Below are positions 30,202 to 42,192 of a stretch of 64,000 bases of DNA, piece after piece. Numbering within the stretch: the first letter of the stretch is position 1; the number at the start of each line of letters is the position of its first letter. A program made the translations under genes and the position numbers. A model generated the notes under the pieces. That model was not told the DNA's origin, made no database searches, and was given only the letters and a program-made list of their open reading frames with translations. The stretch is from Chaetoceros tenuissimus (lineage: Eukaryota > Bacillariophyta > Thalassiosirophyceae > Chaetocerotales > Chaetocerotaceae), in NCBI GenBank assembly GCA_021927905.1, contig BLLK01000075.1, positions 744,001 through 808,000 of the forward strand, written 5' to 3'.

Positions 30202-30785
30202 TACTATGATAGGGAGACGATGAGCACCTCAGAAAGACTAGCAAACTTCATCAACTTTTCCACATCTAGATTTGCTATCTGGTGGTGTAAATTTCTCCTG
30301 AACATTTCCCTGTCCACCACTTGTTTTCTTGGTGCCATTCCCCCAGTAGATTTGCGGGCGGTTTGCTTGATACGACCCATGTTTATCTGAATGGTTGGTT
30401 TGTAGTGTTGTGGATTGATATGGACATGTATTTGTTTTGTATCGCTTCACAGAAGCAACATCAATCTGTCAATCTGCACCCTGAAGTGTCATGGCCAGAG
30501 TTGGTGTTCCGTTCCTGTATCGATACTATTTTCTACCAGTGAATAATAGTGACAGATGGGTGGAGGTGCCGTAAATACTGAGATTATGTTTAGTCCTTTC
30601 TCCTCTTCCTTTTCTCTTCCTCTTTCTATCTCCTTCGTCATTCACACCTCTCTACGATCAACAATCAACAATCAACCGTTTTCTAAACGGTTTTTATCTC
30701 TATCGTACCGGAGTGGCTAGCGATGAGAGCCATCAAGCAACTCGTATTTCAGGTTATGAGGGTATTACTCTCAAAATCTAATAAT
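30202..30785. other. Intergenic stretch before the triple transposon
   Basis: No supported gene. A small perfect palindrome AACCGTTTTCTAAACGGTT lies near 30675-30693. CTCAAAATCTAATAAT just before the first transposon copy resembles the sequence following the third copy (CTCAAAATTCTAATAAT). Confidence 0.5.
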
Positions 30786-32186
30786 GGCTACTGTACCATA
30801 GTGGGACCATTTTTAATGATGTCATCAGTTAGTAGTGTACATTCAACGTAACGATCAAGCATTCTCATTAATCCAGCTAAATTATCTCAAATCATTAAAA
30901 ATAAAAGCTCTCCACCAATCAGGATGCTCAATCATTAAAAATAAAGAGAGCTTATGAGGAAAAAAGAGAATTCATTAAAAATCAATTTAACCGCTACGTA
31001 TGTCTCCAGTCTCAAAAGAGAACTTTGAATTTTTCCGCGGTCATTCTAGAAAAACAGAGGAAAGCACATATTTCATGTTCTTTACACTGATTCCAACCGC
31101 CATAGTTCTTTTATTTTGCATTCAAATACTTGAACAATGGTTGAAAATATTTCATCAAGATCATATCCGTTGATATAGTAAGAAAGAGGGTCGAGGTATA
31201 CGATGTAGAGACGTAATATGATACGAAATAGCAGCAACTGTTGCGAAGCAAGAAATATGGTCGCTCACTCGCTCGCTCCCTGTGTGCTCCAAGATGCATC
31301 CAAGATAGTAGGAGTGCTAGGCTTAGATTGCTATGATAAGGAATGGAATATATGAGGATGAAATTCTGCAGAATAGGGATTGCTTGGTGAATTTCTGTAG
31401 AATGTATGTAGAACATGTAGGTTTGGGTAAATACATATGAATGCTTTCTTTCATATAAATTGAATGGATTCGATGAGCTAGAGAATGCATTTGTGGAGAA
31501 ATAGAAGAAAGGCCCACGTATATCGGACAATGGAATATATAGGATTTCTTTTGCATTAACTTGAAGAAATTATTGGCGTATAAAATGCAGAAAAGAAGCG
31601 TTTGTATCTTCTCATGCGCTCAACGATGGGATGGGAGGACGAAGATACTCCCATTGAAAACTATTTATTGCGAGAAAAGGTGGTTCACACTCCTATTTGT
31701 GATACATAGTCAAATTGCATCACGGAGCATTGCTGAATTTCATCCCTATGGTTTCGAACCAATTTTGATGGCTATCGTCTCTTCGGCAAATTTTTAAAAT
31801 GACTTGATTCAGTTGGCGTTTGAGCAGACAGTGAATTTAAGCGATTATCGGTGGCTGAATAAGGGCAATAGTATACCTGATAATCTAATCCTTTTGAATA
31901 TACTTGGATTCTCATAAATGCATCGAAAACAAAATATAATTGATCCGCAAAACTATTCTAGACATAACTGAAATTAGGAAATATATTTATTTAGGATCTA
32001 TCTTACAATTTAAACATAAGAATGAGTTCAAACTATTGTTTCGTGGCCGTGTTTTTAATTCTGTAATCCAAATAACGAAAGCGAACAAAAATGACTACGG
32101 TCATTGGAAATGAGGAATCTCCTTCTTTTTTCCTCCTTTTCTCCCCTTCTTCTTTATTATCCCAGTCCCACTATGGTACAAAAGCC
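30786..32186. mobile_element. 1401-bp TIR element, copy 1 of 3, no transposase
   Basis: It starts GGCTACTGTACCATAGTGGG and ends CCCACTATGGTACAAAAGCC, imperfect inverted repeats of about 22 bp. Flanks on both sides of the array read AAT, a likely 3-bp target duplication. The subterminal left side holds TCATTAAAAAT at 30892, 30932 and 30972 and its complement at 30809, the kind of repeated site a transposase would bind. Reading frames inside open only with non-ATG codons and show no domain, so the element is probably non-autonomous. Confidence 0.85.
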
Positions 32187-32192
32187 AATAAT

Positions 32193-33594
32193 GGCTACTG
32201 TACCATAGTGGGACCATTTTTAATGATGTCATCAGTTAGTAGTGTACATTCAACGTAACGATCAAGCATTCTCATTAATCCAGCTAAATTATCTCAAATC
32301 ATTAAAAATAAAAGCTCTCCACCAATCAGGATGCTCAATCATTAAAAATAAAGAGAGCTTATGAGGAAAAAAGAGAATTCATTAAAAATCAATTTAACCG
32401 CTACGTATGTCTCCAGTCTCAAAAGAGAACTTTGAATTTTTCCGCGGTCATTCTAGAAAAACAGAGGAAAGCACATATTTCATGTTCTTTACACTGATTC
32501 CAACCGCCATAGTTCTTTTATTTTGCATTCAAATACTTGAACAATGGTTGAAAATATTTCATCAAGATCATATCCGTTGATATAGTAAGAAAGAGGGTCG
32601 AGGTATACGATGTAGAGACGTAATATGATACGAAATAGCAGCAACTGTTGCGAAGCAAGAAATATGGTCGCTCACTCGCTCGCTCCCTGTGTGCTCCAAG
32701 ATGCATCCAAGATAGTAGGAGTGCTAGGCTTAGATTGCTATGATAAGGAATGGAATATATGAGGATGAAATTCTGCAGAATAGGGATTGCTTGGTGAATT
32801 TCTGTAGAATGTATGTAGAACATGTAGGTTTGGGTAAATACATATGAATGCTTTCTTTCATATAAATTGAATGGATTCGATGAGCTAGAGAATGCATTTG
32901 TGGAGAAATAGAAGAAAGGCCCACGTATATCGGACAATGGAATATATAGGATTTCTTTTGCATTAACTTGAAGAAATTATTGGCGTATAAAATGCAGAAA
33001 AGAAGCGTTTGTATCTTCTCATGCGCTCAACGATGGGATGGGAGGACGAAGATACTCCCATTGAAAACTATTTATTGCGAGAAAAGGTGGTTCACACTCC
33101 TATTTGTGATACATAGTCAAATTGCATCACGGAGCATTGCTGAATTTCATCCCTATGGTTTCGAACCAATTTTGATGGCTATCGTCTCTTCGGCAAATTT
33201 TTAAAATGACTTGATTCAGTTGGCGTTTGAGCAGACAGTGAATTTAAGCGATTATCGGTGGCTGAATAAGGGCAATAGTATACCTGATAATCTAATCCTT
33301 TTGAATATACTTGGATTCTCATAAATGCATCGAAAACAAAATATAATTGATCCGCAAAACTATTCTAGACATAACTGAAATTAGGAAATATATTTATTTA
33401 GGATCTATCTTACAATTTAAACATAAGAATGAGTTCAAACTATTGTTTCGTGGCCGTGTTTTTAATTCTGTAATCCAAATAACGAAAGCGAACAAAAAAT
33501 GACTACGGTCATTGGAAATGAGGAATCTCCTTCTTTTTTCCTCCTTTTCTCCCCTTCTTCTTTATTATCCCAGTCCCACTATGGTACAAAAGCC
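32193..33594. mobile_element. TIR element, copy 2 of 3 (1402 bp)
   Basis: Same element, same orientation, separated from copy 1 by AATAAT. The only difference I found from copy 1 is one extra A in a run of A near 33492. Confidence 0.85.
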
Positions 33595-33600
33595 AATAAT

Positions 33601-35001
33601 GGCTACTGTACCATAGTGGGACCATTTTTAATGATGTCATCAGTTAGTAGTGTACATTCAACGTAACGATCAAGCATTCTCATTAATCCAGCTAAATTAT
33701 CTCAAATCATTAAAAATAAAAGCTCTCCACCAATCAGGATGCTCAATCATTAAAAATAAAGAGAGCTTATGAGGAAAAAAGAGAATTCATTAAAAATCAA
33801 TTTAACCGCTACGTATGTCTCCAGTCTCAAAAGAGAACTTTGAATTTTTCCGCGGTCATTCTAGAAAAACAGAGGAAAGCACATATTTCATGTTCTTTAC
33901 ACTGATTCCAACCGCCATAGTTCTTTTATTTTGCATTCAAATACTTGAACAATGGTTGAAAATATTTCATCAAGATCATATCCGTTGATATAGTAAGAAA
34001 GAGGGTCGAGGTATACGATGTAGAGACGTAATATGATACGAAATAGCAGCAACTGTTGCGAAGCAAGAAATATGGTCGCTCACTCGCTCGCTCCCTGTGT
34101 GCTCCAAGATGCATCCAAGATAGTAGGAGTGCTAGGCTTAGATTGCTATGATAAGGAATGGAATATATGAGGATGAAATTCTGCAGAATAGGGATTGCTT
34201 GGTGAATTTCTGTAGAATGTATGTAGAACATGTAGGTTTGGGTAAATACATATGAATGCTTTCTTTCATATAAATTGAATGGATTCGATGAGCTAGAGAA
34301 TGCATTTGTGGAGAAATAGAAGAAAGGCCCACGTATATCGGACAATGGAATATATAGGATTTCTTTTGCATTAACTTGAAGAAATTATTGGCGTATAAAA
34401 TGCAGAAAAGAAGCGTTTGTATCTTCTCATGCGCTCAACGATGGGATGGGAGGACGAAGATACTCCCATTGAAAACTATTTATTGCGAGAAAAGGTGGTT
34501 CACACTCCTATTTGTGATACATAGTCAAATTGCATCACGGAGCATTGCTGAATTTCATCCCTATGGTTTCGAACCAATTTTGATGGCTATCGTCTCTTCG
34601 GCAAATTTTTAAAATGACTTGATTCAGTTGGCGTTTGAGCAGACAGTGAATTTAAGCGATTATCGGTGGCTGAATAAGGGCAATAGTATACCTGATAATC
34701 TAATCCTTTTGAATATACTTGGATTCTCATAAATGCATCGAAAACAAAATATAATTGATCCGCAAAACTATTCTAGACATAACTGAAATTAGGAAATATA
34801 TTTATTTAGGATCTATCTTACAATTTAAACATAAGAATGAGTTCAAACTATTGTTTCGTGGCCGTGTTTTTAATTCTGTAATCCAAATAACGAAAGCGAA
34901 CAAAAATGACTACGGTCATTGGAAATGAGGAATCTCCTTCTTTTTTCCTCCTTTTCTCCCCTTCTTCTTTATTATCCCAGTCCCACTATGGTACAAAAGC
35001 C
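33601..35001. mobile_element. TIR element, copy 3 of 3 (1401 bp)
   Basis: Same element and orientation, again joined by AATAAT. The right flank is AAT followed by CTAATCTCAAAATTC. Confidence 0.85.
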
Positions 35002-35311
35002 AATCTAATCTCAAAATTCTAATAATTCTTCTGCCTCTCGCTAGTCTGCAGGTGTTTATTCTGTCATAATTTGAGAGATGAATTATAACAATGAAAACGG
35101 ATATGAATTTCAATTGGAAATGGAGACTCGAAGTATCAGGTGAGTTTTTAAAAACAATCTAAATTGTACGAAGTATAAATCGAGCTAGTATAATAATTAA
35201 GTACTGATTTTTATTATTGTTTACTTTTGTACATATGACATAGGACCTTCAAAGTATTTAATGTTCTTGAATGTCTATTACAGTGAACCTAGGCTCTCGT
35301 TTTACAACATT

Positions 35312-36550
35312 TTATTCTTCCTCTTCTGCACTTCTTGAACTTTCTTCATCGTTAACTTCATCACTACTAGTAGATTCATTGTCATCCTCGTCGACTTTAA
35401 CCTTCACACCAGCCTCGAGACAAGCAAAAATACCATATAATCCAATAGTATGCTCAACTACTGTTCTTCCAACGTATGGAATCGGTTTCGAGATTCCCTC
35501 TAAATCAATGAACTCAAGATTCTCACAACATTCCAAGATTCCCAGGAGCATACCTAGGTAGGGAGTGGGTGGTGTATCGTCTTGTTCACTTGTACTACGA
35601 AACATATTAGCATGCGCATGACTCATAACTGACTCTTGGATATCAAACGATGATCGCAAATCAAGCCTTTTAAGAGCCTCACAATGCTGTACTTGACCTA
35701 AATCTAATGGTGTAAAGTTGAAGCTGTAGGGAATTGACAGAACTGTCAATTTCGGTAGACGTTCTTGTGCATGCGGAGCATTGAATACCTCTGTGACATA
35801 CTTTGCATTATGCCAATAGAGCTCTTTCAAGTTTGTGCACTCTTTGAAAATCAATTCAGTTTGATGAACAAGAGAGTCTTTGTCGAGACCATCGACAGAT
35901 CTCATTTGGATTGAGCAACAGGATGACAATGAGGAAGCGTGGATGACTTGAGGATGTTCGCCTAGACCTCTGAGCTGGTTAGCTCTTGGAACTGCATAGA
36001 TCTTATCTTTATCAAACATGACTTCAGCCTCAGCAGGAATGTCAAAGGTTGGAGGAAAGGAATAGTAAACTCGATTCTGTTTCAACACCTTCTTTCGTTT
36101 CTCATTTTTCTTCTGTTGTTTCTTTGCAGCATACTTTTTATGCGCATCTTGAAGGATCTCGTCTCTTTTCTTCAATTCTGAATGATAATCAGATAGTGTC
36201 ATAACAGAGATGCATTGATATTGCTCCTCGTCATAATTTTCACAATGAAGCTCCGTAGAGCTCCAAAAATCTTCTTCGTCTTCTTCGGGTCCATACACTT
36301 CATCCCAATCTTCGAACCAAGGTGAAGACTCGCGTGTCATGATGGCTGCTTTCTTTGCCTCTGATTTTGATTTGTATTCACATCCTTCAATGTCCATAGT
36401 TGTCAATGGATGGCTGAATAAATCGGCTAATGGATTCATATATGCATTGAATACATGGAGAGCGGGAAAGAATTGAATCAATACTATCCATGTGTCTTGA
36501 ACATTGGTATTCATTGTAGTAGGAGAAGGTGATTTCTTATTGTCGTTCAT
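35312..36550 (-). CDS. Acidic leucine-rich protein (LRR-like), 412 aa
   Basis: The frame reaches back to 36583 but only with a GTG; the first ATG is at 36550 (MNDNKKSPSPTT), which I take as the start. Residues about 100-160 are charged, including a basic KKYAAKKQQKKNEKRKK stretch that may be a nuclear signal. Residues about 205-370 carry irregular LRR-like strands: CTNLKELYWHNAKYVTEVF, LPKLTVLSIPYS, CEALKRLDLRSS and CENLEFIDLEGI. The C-terminal 30 residues are almost all Asp, Glu and Ser. Such proteins bind partners through the LRR face. No precise role can be assigned. Whole and probably functional. Confidence 0.7.
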   Translation of the reverse strand: MNDNKKSPSPTTMNTNVQDTWIVLIQFFPALHVFNAYMNPLADLFSHPLTTMDIEGCEYKSKSEAKKAAIMTRESSPWFEDWDEVYGPEEDEEDFWSSTELHCENYDEEQYQCISVMTLSDYHSELKKRDEILQDAHKKYAAKKQQKKNEKRKKVLKQNRVYYSFPPTFDIPAEAEVMFDKDKIYAVPRANQLRGLGEHPQVIHASSLSSCCSIQMRSVDGLDKDSLVHQTELIFKECTNLKELYWHNAKYVTEVFNAPHAQERLPKLTVLSIPYSFNFTPLDLGQVQHCEALKRLDLRSSFDIQESVMSHAHANMFRSTSEQDDTPPTPYLGMLLGILECCENLEFIDLEGISKPIPYVGRTVVEHTIGLYGIFACLEAGVKVKVDEDDNESTSSDEVNDEESSRSAEEEE

Positions 36551-36750
36551 TTTTCTTCTTTTGCAGGATTTTACGTTTCGCACTAAAAATTATGTTTTAT
36601 GAGACTACTGAAATCTTTCTTCAAGCAAAACAAATGCCGATGGGACCAGACAGATCTATCCATACCTTTCTTCACGATTTGACCGTGTAAAAGATATCTT
36701 ATCGATTCAGTCGATTTAGCTTTCAAACATTCTATTCCTGATCACCTCCA

Positions 36751-38295
36751 CTACTCATTCGTATTCTTAACAATCCAATCACTTGCAAAATCTACAGCAG
36801 ATCTCGCCTCTGGAAGAAATGCACTTAATACAACCCAAACGTGGCACATGTATTTCCACACTGCAAGGTCAACTTCGACCCCAGCATTTCTTGCATTATT
36901 CACAAGTTCGATGTTTTGCTCGTAGCAGCATTCATGTTCGGATACAAGTAGACATAATGGTGGAATGTTGGCAAAAGACCTGTTGACTGGAGATTCCCTT
37001 TGGCGAGCATCATCATCTCCTAATGTTCTGAGATACGGAATGCCCTCCTCAAAAACTGATTCATTGACAATAAGATCATGTGCCGTATACTCTTTGAAGC
37101 TTCCTTTTGGAGTAGTATAGTCTACAAATGGAGACAGTAGCACGGCCCCAGATGGCATTTGTAGTAATTCTGGCTGAACAATGCTACATGATGACTCTTG
37201 CTGCAGCTCAGCTATTCGCTGTAATAGTCTCACTGATAAGCCACCGCCACTGGAAATACCAAATAATGTCACATTTTCAGGTTTCACTCCTCGTTCTTGA
37301 ATCAAATATGAATATGCCCGAATAGTATCTTCAAATGAATCAAAAAAGTTGTACTCAGGTAAAAGTCTGTATTCTGGGATAAAGATATCAATATCACATC
37401 GTTGCGCAAGTTTTGTTCTTCGCAAATGCAAGAATAAAGTTATGGAGTTAGATGACGCATTGAATCACTATAAACATGTTGAGTTGCATTGGACAACTTA
37501 CGCAAATTGAATATTGCCCTTGGCATCACCACTTAGATAAGCACCTCCAAATAGATAAAATAAGACTTTTTTCTCTCCCTCTTTTCTAGAACATCCATGA
37601 ATGTAGTATCCTTGTACAGGTCTATCACTCTGCTTCTGAGTCAATGCCGATAATAACGTACACGACTCCGGTTGTACGTCACGTAGAACCTGTTCTACCT
37701 GATACATGTTTCCGTTCATCTTATCCACATTCTTCAAAACAGGATACACATCGGGAGCATGCCATACTGGCAATTGACTCAATGAAAACCTCATTCGTTT
37801 AATGGTAACTGGAAAGAGTCTACCCCAATACATGATTGTAGAAAGTGCATGATATTCAGCACTTGCATCCGGATGAATAGCTGTCTTATTAGACAAAGTC
37901 AATTTATGCAATGGCAGATATAAACTCCAAGCTTTCATCGTGATGATTTGACGTAGACGGAGGGGTACTTTATCCCAAATGGCAAATAGGTAATTTTCAA
38001 CAAATGAAAGTAGCTTACTGAGTAGTCTACATACTTTACGTATAGATTGTACCTTGCGTGGGTTGAAAGGAAGGCCAAGATGTAAATTTAGAGATCGGTT
38101 CACTTTAACTGCACATGTATGTGGTTCTTGATAGGCTTGATAAGGATCAGCTGAGTTGCATCGGACGAATGTGTCTCCATGCCTCGATCTCACGAGTTTT
38201 CTATTTTCATGTTCATTAGATTCTTCTGAAGTCTCGAGAAGAGGCTGCGACGACGCCTCATCTTTTGCACTGATTGCTCTAGCATTCGGAGACAT
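36751..38295 (-). CDS. Hormone-sensitive-lipase-type alpha/beta hydrolase, 486 aa, two exons
   Basis: Exon 1 is 38295-37502 and exon 2 is 37417-36751. The 84-nt intron has GTAAGT and AAG ends and is in phase. ATG 38295 (MSPNARAIS) is the first in frame. The N-terminal 200 residues are family-specific. The fold shows LFYLFGGAYLSGD (oxyanion loop), IPEYRLLPE, LFGISSGGGL (GxSxG nucleophile elbow), LLVSEHECCYE (acid region) and a late His in MCHVWV. In HSL enzymes the oxyanion loop is HGG(G/A). Here the His is replaced by Phe, and the usual Asp of the acid site appears as Glu. It is probably an esterase with shifted properties. A scrambled piece of a related gene is at 50945-51160. Confidence 0.83.
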
Positions 38296-38764
38296 GATGC
38301 GACACGTTAATATCAGTTGTGAGAATGCGTATTGCAAAATGTAAGGTTATTTGTATGGTATGTTTGTTGATGAATTACATTCGCATCATCGCATCATCAG
38401 TTTCGTTTGAGAGAGAGCAGCGCAGCAACAACATATGACTACGTAACTACAATGCTTGACTACGTACATTCCAGTGTCAACATTTGAAAACGTGTCAATT
38501 AGAGCTTTTTAGTGATGACATCATTCTGACGAAATTTTTTTTTTTTGGTGTTGATGTTTTTTCCAATAGTCAATAGTCTACGAGATGTTTGGCTTCTATT
38601 GTACTCTCTACGTACCTATACAGAAGAAGAATGAACCTACAAGGGTATGAAATAGAAGAACCAAAAATGAATCTCTGAAGCCATCAAACCAAAAGGAAAA
38701 AGATAACGTTTTGAAGATCGACGCAGAGGCCTTCGAAAGTTCAAAGAGATGTTCGGCAATTGCT

Positions 38765-39833
38765 TTGTTCATTTTTGCACTGGGTATATGCGATTTACTA
38801 GGTGGAGACCCGAAGCTTGCGTCTGCTATATTTCATAGTACAGACAGTGATGGTGAAATTCTCTTTTAGAATTACTGCGAAACTTTACTCATCAAGCTGA
38901 AATGATTGCCAAAAAAGCCCATCAATTTCAAAGCAAAGATTCAGATATTGACGATATTCAAGTAGCGACATACTTTCTACAAGTACAAGAAAAGATTGAA
39001 AGGACATTATCGCAAATACAAGAGTTACATCTTGATATAGATGGAGATAAAGAGATGGCGGCAAAAGACGAAAAGAAACAAGTATTTAGTCAAGAACAGA
39101 TGGAAGCAAATTACAAACAGCAATTGCGGAAAGTTCCTAGATTAGACTTTGTTGAATGTTTGGGACATCATCATTTTGCAGCGCATAGAAGCTATGCAGG
39201 TGACTCTAGAAGATTATACATAGAATTGATGTCCTATCAACAGGCACTACCAGTAGAATACAGTTCATCTATATTTGTTCGGGTGATGGAAAATAGGATT
39301 GATTTACTACGAGCAGTAATTATAGGTCCAGATGAGACACCCTACGCAAACGGTTGTTTCTTCTTTGATGGGAAGATGCGTTTCAATCCTAACCTATACG
39401 AAAATGGAAAGGTGTGTCTATCTTTGTTGGGAACTTGGGCAGGACCCGGATGGATTGCTAATAAAATAAAAGCACTTTGTTACAAGTATTGATATCAATT
39501 CAAAGCTTGATATTTGTAAATGATCCGTATTACAATGAAACTTCGTTTGAGCGATGGACGCAGCAAAGAAAGTCTCTAACAAGAAATATATATATTGAAA
39601 GAGGGACTATCAACTACGGTCTTAAGGATCGGGACTATCAACTATGGTCTGAAGGATCACATTGAACGATTGACAGATGCAAGTAAGGAGTCTCTATATC
39701 CTGAATCTGATGATGTTCTTGTACAGCATTTCGGATTGAAAGTATCTGCTATCCTGGAACAAATTGGTGATCAAAATGTCATAAGCAATAGATTGACTCA
39801 GGTTGAAACCTTATGTGCTATGTGCAAATCTTA
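38765..39833 (+). pseudogene. Pseudogene copy of the giant-type E2 gene at 46855-48654
   Basis: Colinear with the intact gene from ICDLLGGDP through [28 protein letters not shown] and [17 protein letters not shown] to the segment around SESDDVLVQHFGL. It lacks the 5' third, has early frame changes near 38860, and misses about 21 codons of the E2 core (the PPDYP region after GCFFFD). The frame breaks again after GWIANK. Without that loop the UBC fold cannot form. Nucleotide identity to the parent looks high, so the duplication is fairly recent. Confidence 0.9.
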
Positions 39834-39985
39834 AACCCTAATCCATTATGATATTATTGAAATCGAATAGAATAAATTCGAAATATATTAGGACACGTTC
39901 GAAATCATTTTGACAGTTAGGTTACAATTAGAAAACTATTTCATCTATTTTATTTTAAGTTATAATGAATGTACTCAATTCTCCC

Positions 39986-42142
39986 CTATTTAATTCCCAT
40001 CTCTTTTTTCTTGTAACGTTCGTTTTCAACTTTATCCCAATATTCTGATCCGTAATCTATCAAAAGTTCTTCATCTCGTTTGATCTTGCATGTCGACATC
40101 ACAAATATATGAGGCCATCCTTCTACGACAGCTTCCACAAATTTTACATTGACCTTCCTATGAAGGACATCTTCATCTCCATCTAGACTCCAACGGTGAT
40201 CATTTATAAGAGAGCCTTCATTGAAATCAAACTCGGCATCCAGAAGTACAGTTGGCACATATTCATCACTTGAACGAGACAAAATAAACGCTTCGCATGT
40301 TTCCAATTTAACTGCGTATTCCGGAATCACTTCGTACATTCCATGTCCCTCATCATCGTAGCGCACTTCACCAGCATATTCAATGATGATTGTATCTGCA
40401 GGGATGTCCTCTGCTGCGAAGAGACCAAAATGAGCAGTCAGACTTAATGAGGCACGATGACAAGGATCTTGTGGATCTCTGATCAATTTTGGTATCAATT
40501 TCTTCAAACAGTGGTTGCCACTTTCCAATATACTTATAATGGCATTTTCAATGTATCGTGTCTTCACTGCTGATAAATTCAACATGTGTGGCAAATCCAC
40601 TTGTTTAGAAGACTCTGATGATTCAATCAGTTTTCTTCTAAGATTGCACGCCCTTCGAGTCAGACTTTGAGTCGTTAATATTTTGACATTTCTTCTGTTA
40701 GATGAAAAGCGCCGTTCACTTTCAAGTTGACGGTATTTCTGGATCAACTGCAGATCACATGGAATTGAACTGGACAAGTTTCTCAACAGTTCAATACATC
40801 GCTCAATGCTAATTTTCCAACTTTTCATTGCAGATTTACAATTGACATACTCTTCGCAACCGCATATCCCGGAATTTTCAAAATGTACTAAAGTCCCACC
40901 TTCACCATTCAAATTGCTCACTATCAGAAAATGGGTCTCCTTTGCTAGATCAAGGGGACTTTTCACATTGGCTGATCCAAGTGCAAGACCTCCAGTGCAA
41001 GTATTTGCAATAGGAATGGAAATATTTCCATTTTCCTTGAAGAAGTTACTCATGTAGTTGAGTGATAAGACCAATTTTAGTTCATGGTAAGTGCCACATC
41101 TCGCAGCAACAGCAGCCACATTTTCATACCTTTTATTTTGCTTCAGCAGAGGCCTTGTGTTATCATTCTGTTTCAAGTAATCAACAATCTTCTTGAGTAA
41201 ATCATATGACTGTGAGGAAATCTGATCTGCTTTTGAAACTTGAACATCATCATATCTGATATCTGTGTACCGAACTAGGGCTGCTAGGAGATTGTCCCCT
41301 TTGTCATCTTCCAATTGATCTAATAAATCATCCAGGGAAAGCTCTAGCTTTTTCTGTTTTGAAAATAACATAATTTCCGCACAATCAAAGTGTCCATTGG
41401 CCAATGCAGAATGAACCACAGAATCTCCATGTGAGTCTTGCTTCGCCAATCTTTGTATATCATATTCAACATGTCTAACCAATGCCATTACACATTGTGG
41501 AAAGCCATCAGCAATTGCGACATGTAAAGGGTCTTGCTTTGTATCAGGGAAGCAGACGTAGGGATCAGCTCCACAATCAAGTAGCATTTTCAAGATGTCA
41601 CAGGCATCTTTTTCAAGTGCAGATGGATTATTCCATTTTCGCTGGAGTTTAGTCTTTCTTATCTTCTTTTGATCATAGGCAGATTTCTCATATCTATCCT
41701 GAACCCATGTGAGTATGGGATTTGTCCAGCGCATGGTTCCATCAAGAGACTTTCTTTGAACCATTTTATTGACGGAGATGTGCTGATTGATGACTTCCAA
41801 AAGGCACTTTTTAATGTTTGGAATTGATTCAAAAAGGATGGCATGACATAAAGCATCCAGAAAGATATGAGCCTCCTGTTCCTTTTTCTTGAAAGTTTCA
41901 GCTACTGTAAGATTTGCAGAAGGTTCTTCTGGTTCTTTTGGTTCTTGTACTCGCTGCCTTTTAAATGGAGCTTGAACAATTGTTGAAAGGAAGTTCATTT
42001 TAGAAGTAATATCTTTGTATTCCAATAAGATAAGCACTTGCAAGCTTTTAGGATGGTAATATCTTATTACAGATGCGTTTTGGCGTCGATTGTGTTTTTT
42101 GTGACCCTGCGTCATTGGATATATATGTACGTAGTTGAACAT
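39986..42142 (-). CDS. Ankyrin-repeat SET-domain protein, 718 aa
   Basis: ATG 42142; a later in-frame ATG (MNFLSTIVQ, about 41998) is an alternative. Residues about 150-270 form ankyrin repeats (ILKMLLDCGADPYVCFP, DPLHVAIADGFPQCVMALV, DSVVHSALANGHFDCAEIML). A helical middle follows. The SET domain is at about 565-705: HFGLFAAEDIPADTIIIEYA, FNEGSLINDHRW and DEELLIDYGSEYW. NDHR stands where NHSC is usual, and YG.EYW closes the domain. Ankyrin-SET fusions include histone methyltransferases such as the G9a type, but no pre- or post-SET zinc clusters are visible. Likely a lysine methyltransferase-like protein of unknown substrate. Confidence 0.82.
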   Translation of the reverse strand: MFNYVHIYPMTQGHKKHNRRQNASVIRYYHPKSLQVLILLEYKDITSKMNFLSTIVQAPFKRQRVQEPKEPEEPSANLTVAETFKKKEQEAHIFLDALCHAILFESIPNIKKCLLEVINQHISVNKMVQRKSLDGTMRWTNPILTWVQDRYEKSAYDQKKIRKTKLQRKWNNPSALEKDACDILKMLLDCGADPYVCFPDTKQDPLHVAIADGFPQCVMALVRHVEYDIQRLAKQDSHGDSVVHSALANGHFDCAEIMLFSKQKKLELSLDDLLDQLEDDKGDNLLAALVRYTDIRYDDVQVSKADQISSQSYDLLKKIVDYLKQNDNTRPLLKQNKRYENVAAVAARCGTYHELKLVLSLNYMSNFFKENGNISIPIANTCTGGLALGSANVKSPLDLAKETHFLIVSNLNGEGGTLVHFENSGICGCEEYVNCKSAMKSWKISIERCIELLRNLSSSIPCDLQLIQKYRQLESERRFSSNRRNVKILTTQSLTRRACNLRRKLIESSESSKQVDLPHMLNLSAVKTRYIENAIISILESGNHCLKKLIPKLIRDPQDPCHRASLSLTAHFGLFAAEDIPADTIIIEYAGEVRYDDEGHGMYEVIPEYAVKLETCEAFILSRSSDEYVPTVLLDAEFDFNEGSLINDHRWSLDGDEDVLHRKVNVKFVEAVVEGWPHIFVMSTCKIKRDEELLIDYGSEYWDKVENERYKKKEMGIK

Positions 42143-42192
42143 ACTGTAATCCCCTTTGAAATGGGGTCAGAGTGCACTTACTTTAAACAAAT

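Noticed and set aside
31111-31530. 139-codon minus-strand ORF repeated in all three copies of the 1.4-kb element (also 32518 and 33926)
   Set aside because: It opens with TTG, has no domain and is composed of aromatic and Ser-rich low-complexity sequence. Its conservation only reflects near-identical DNA copies.
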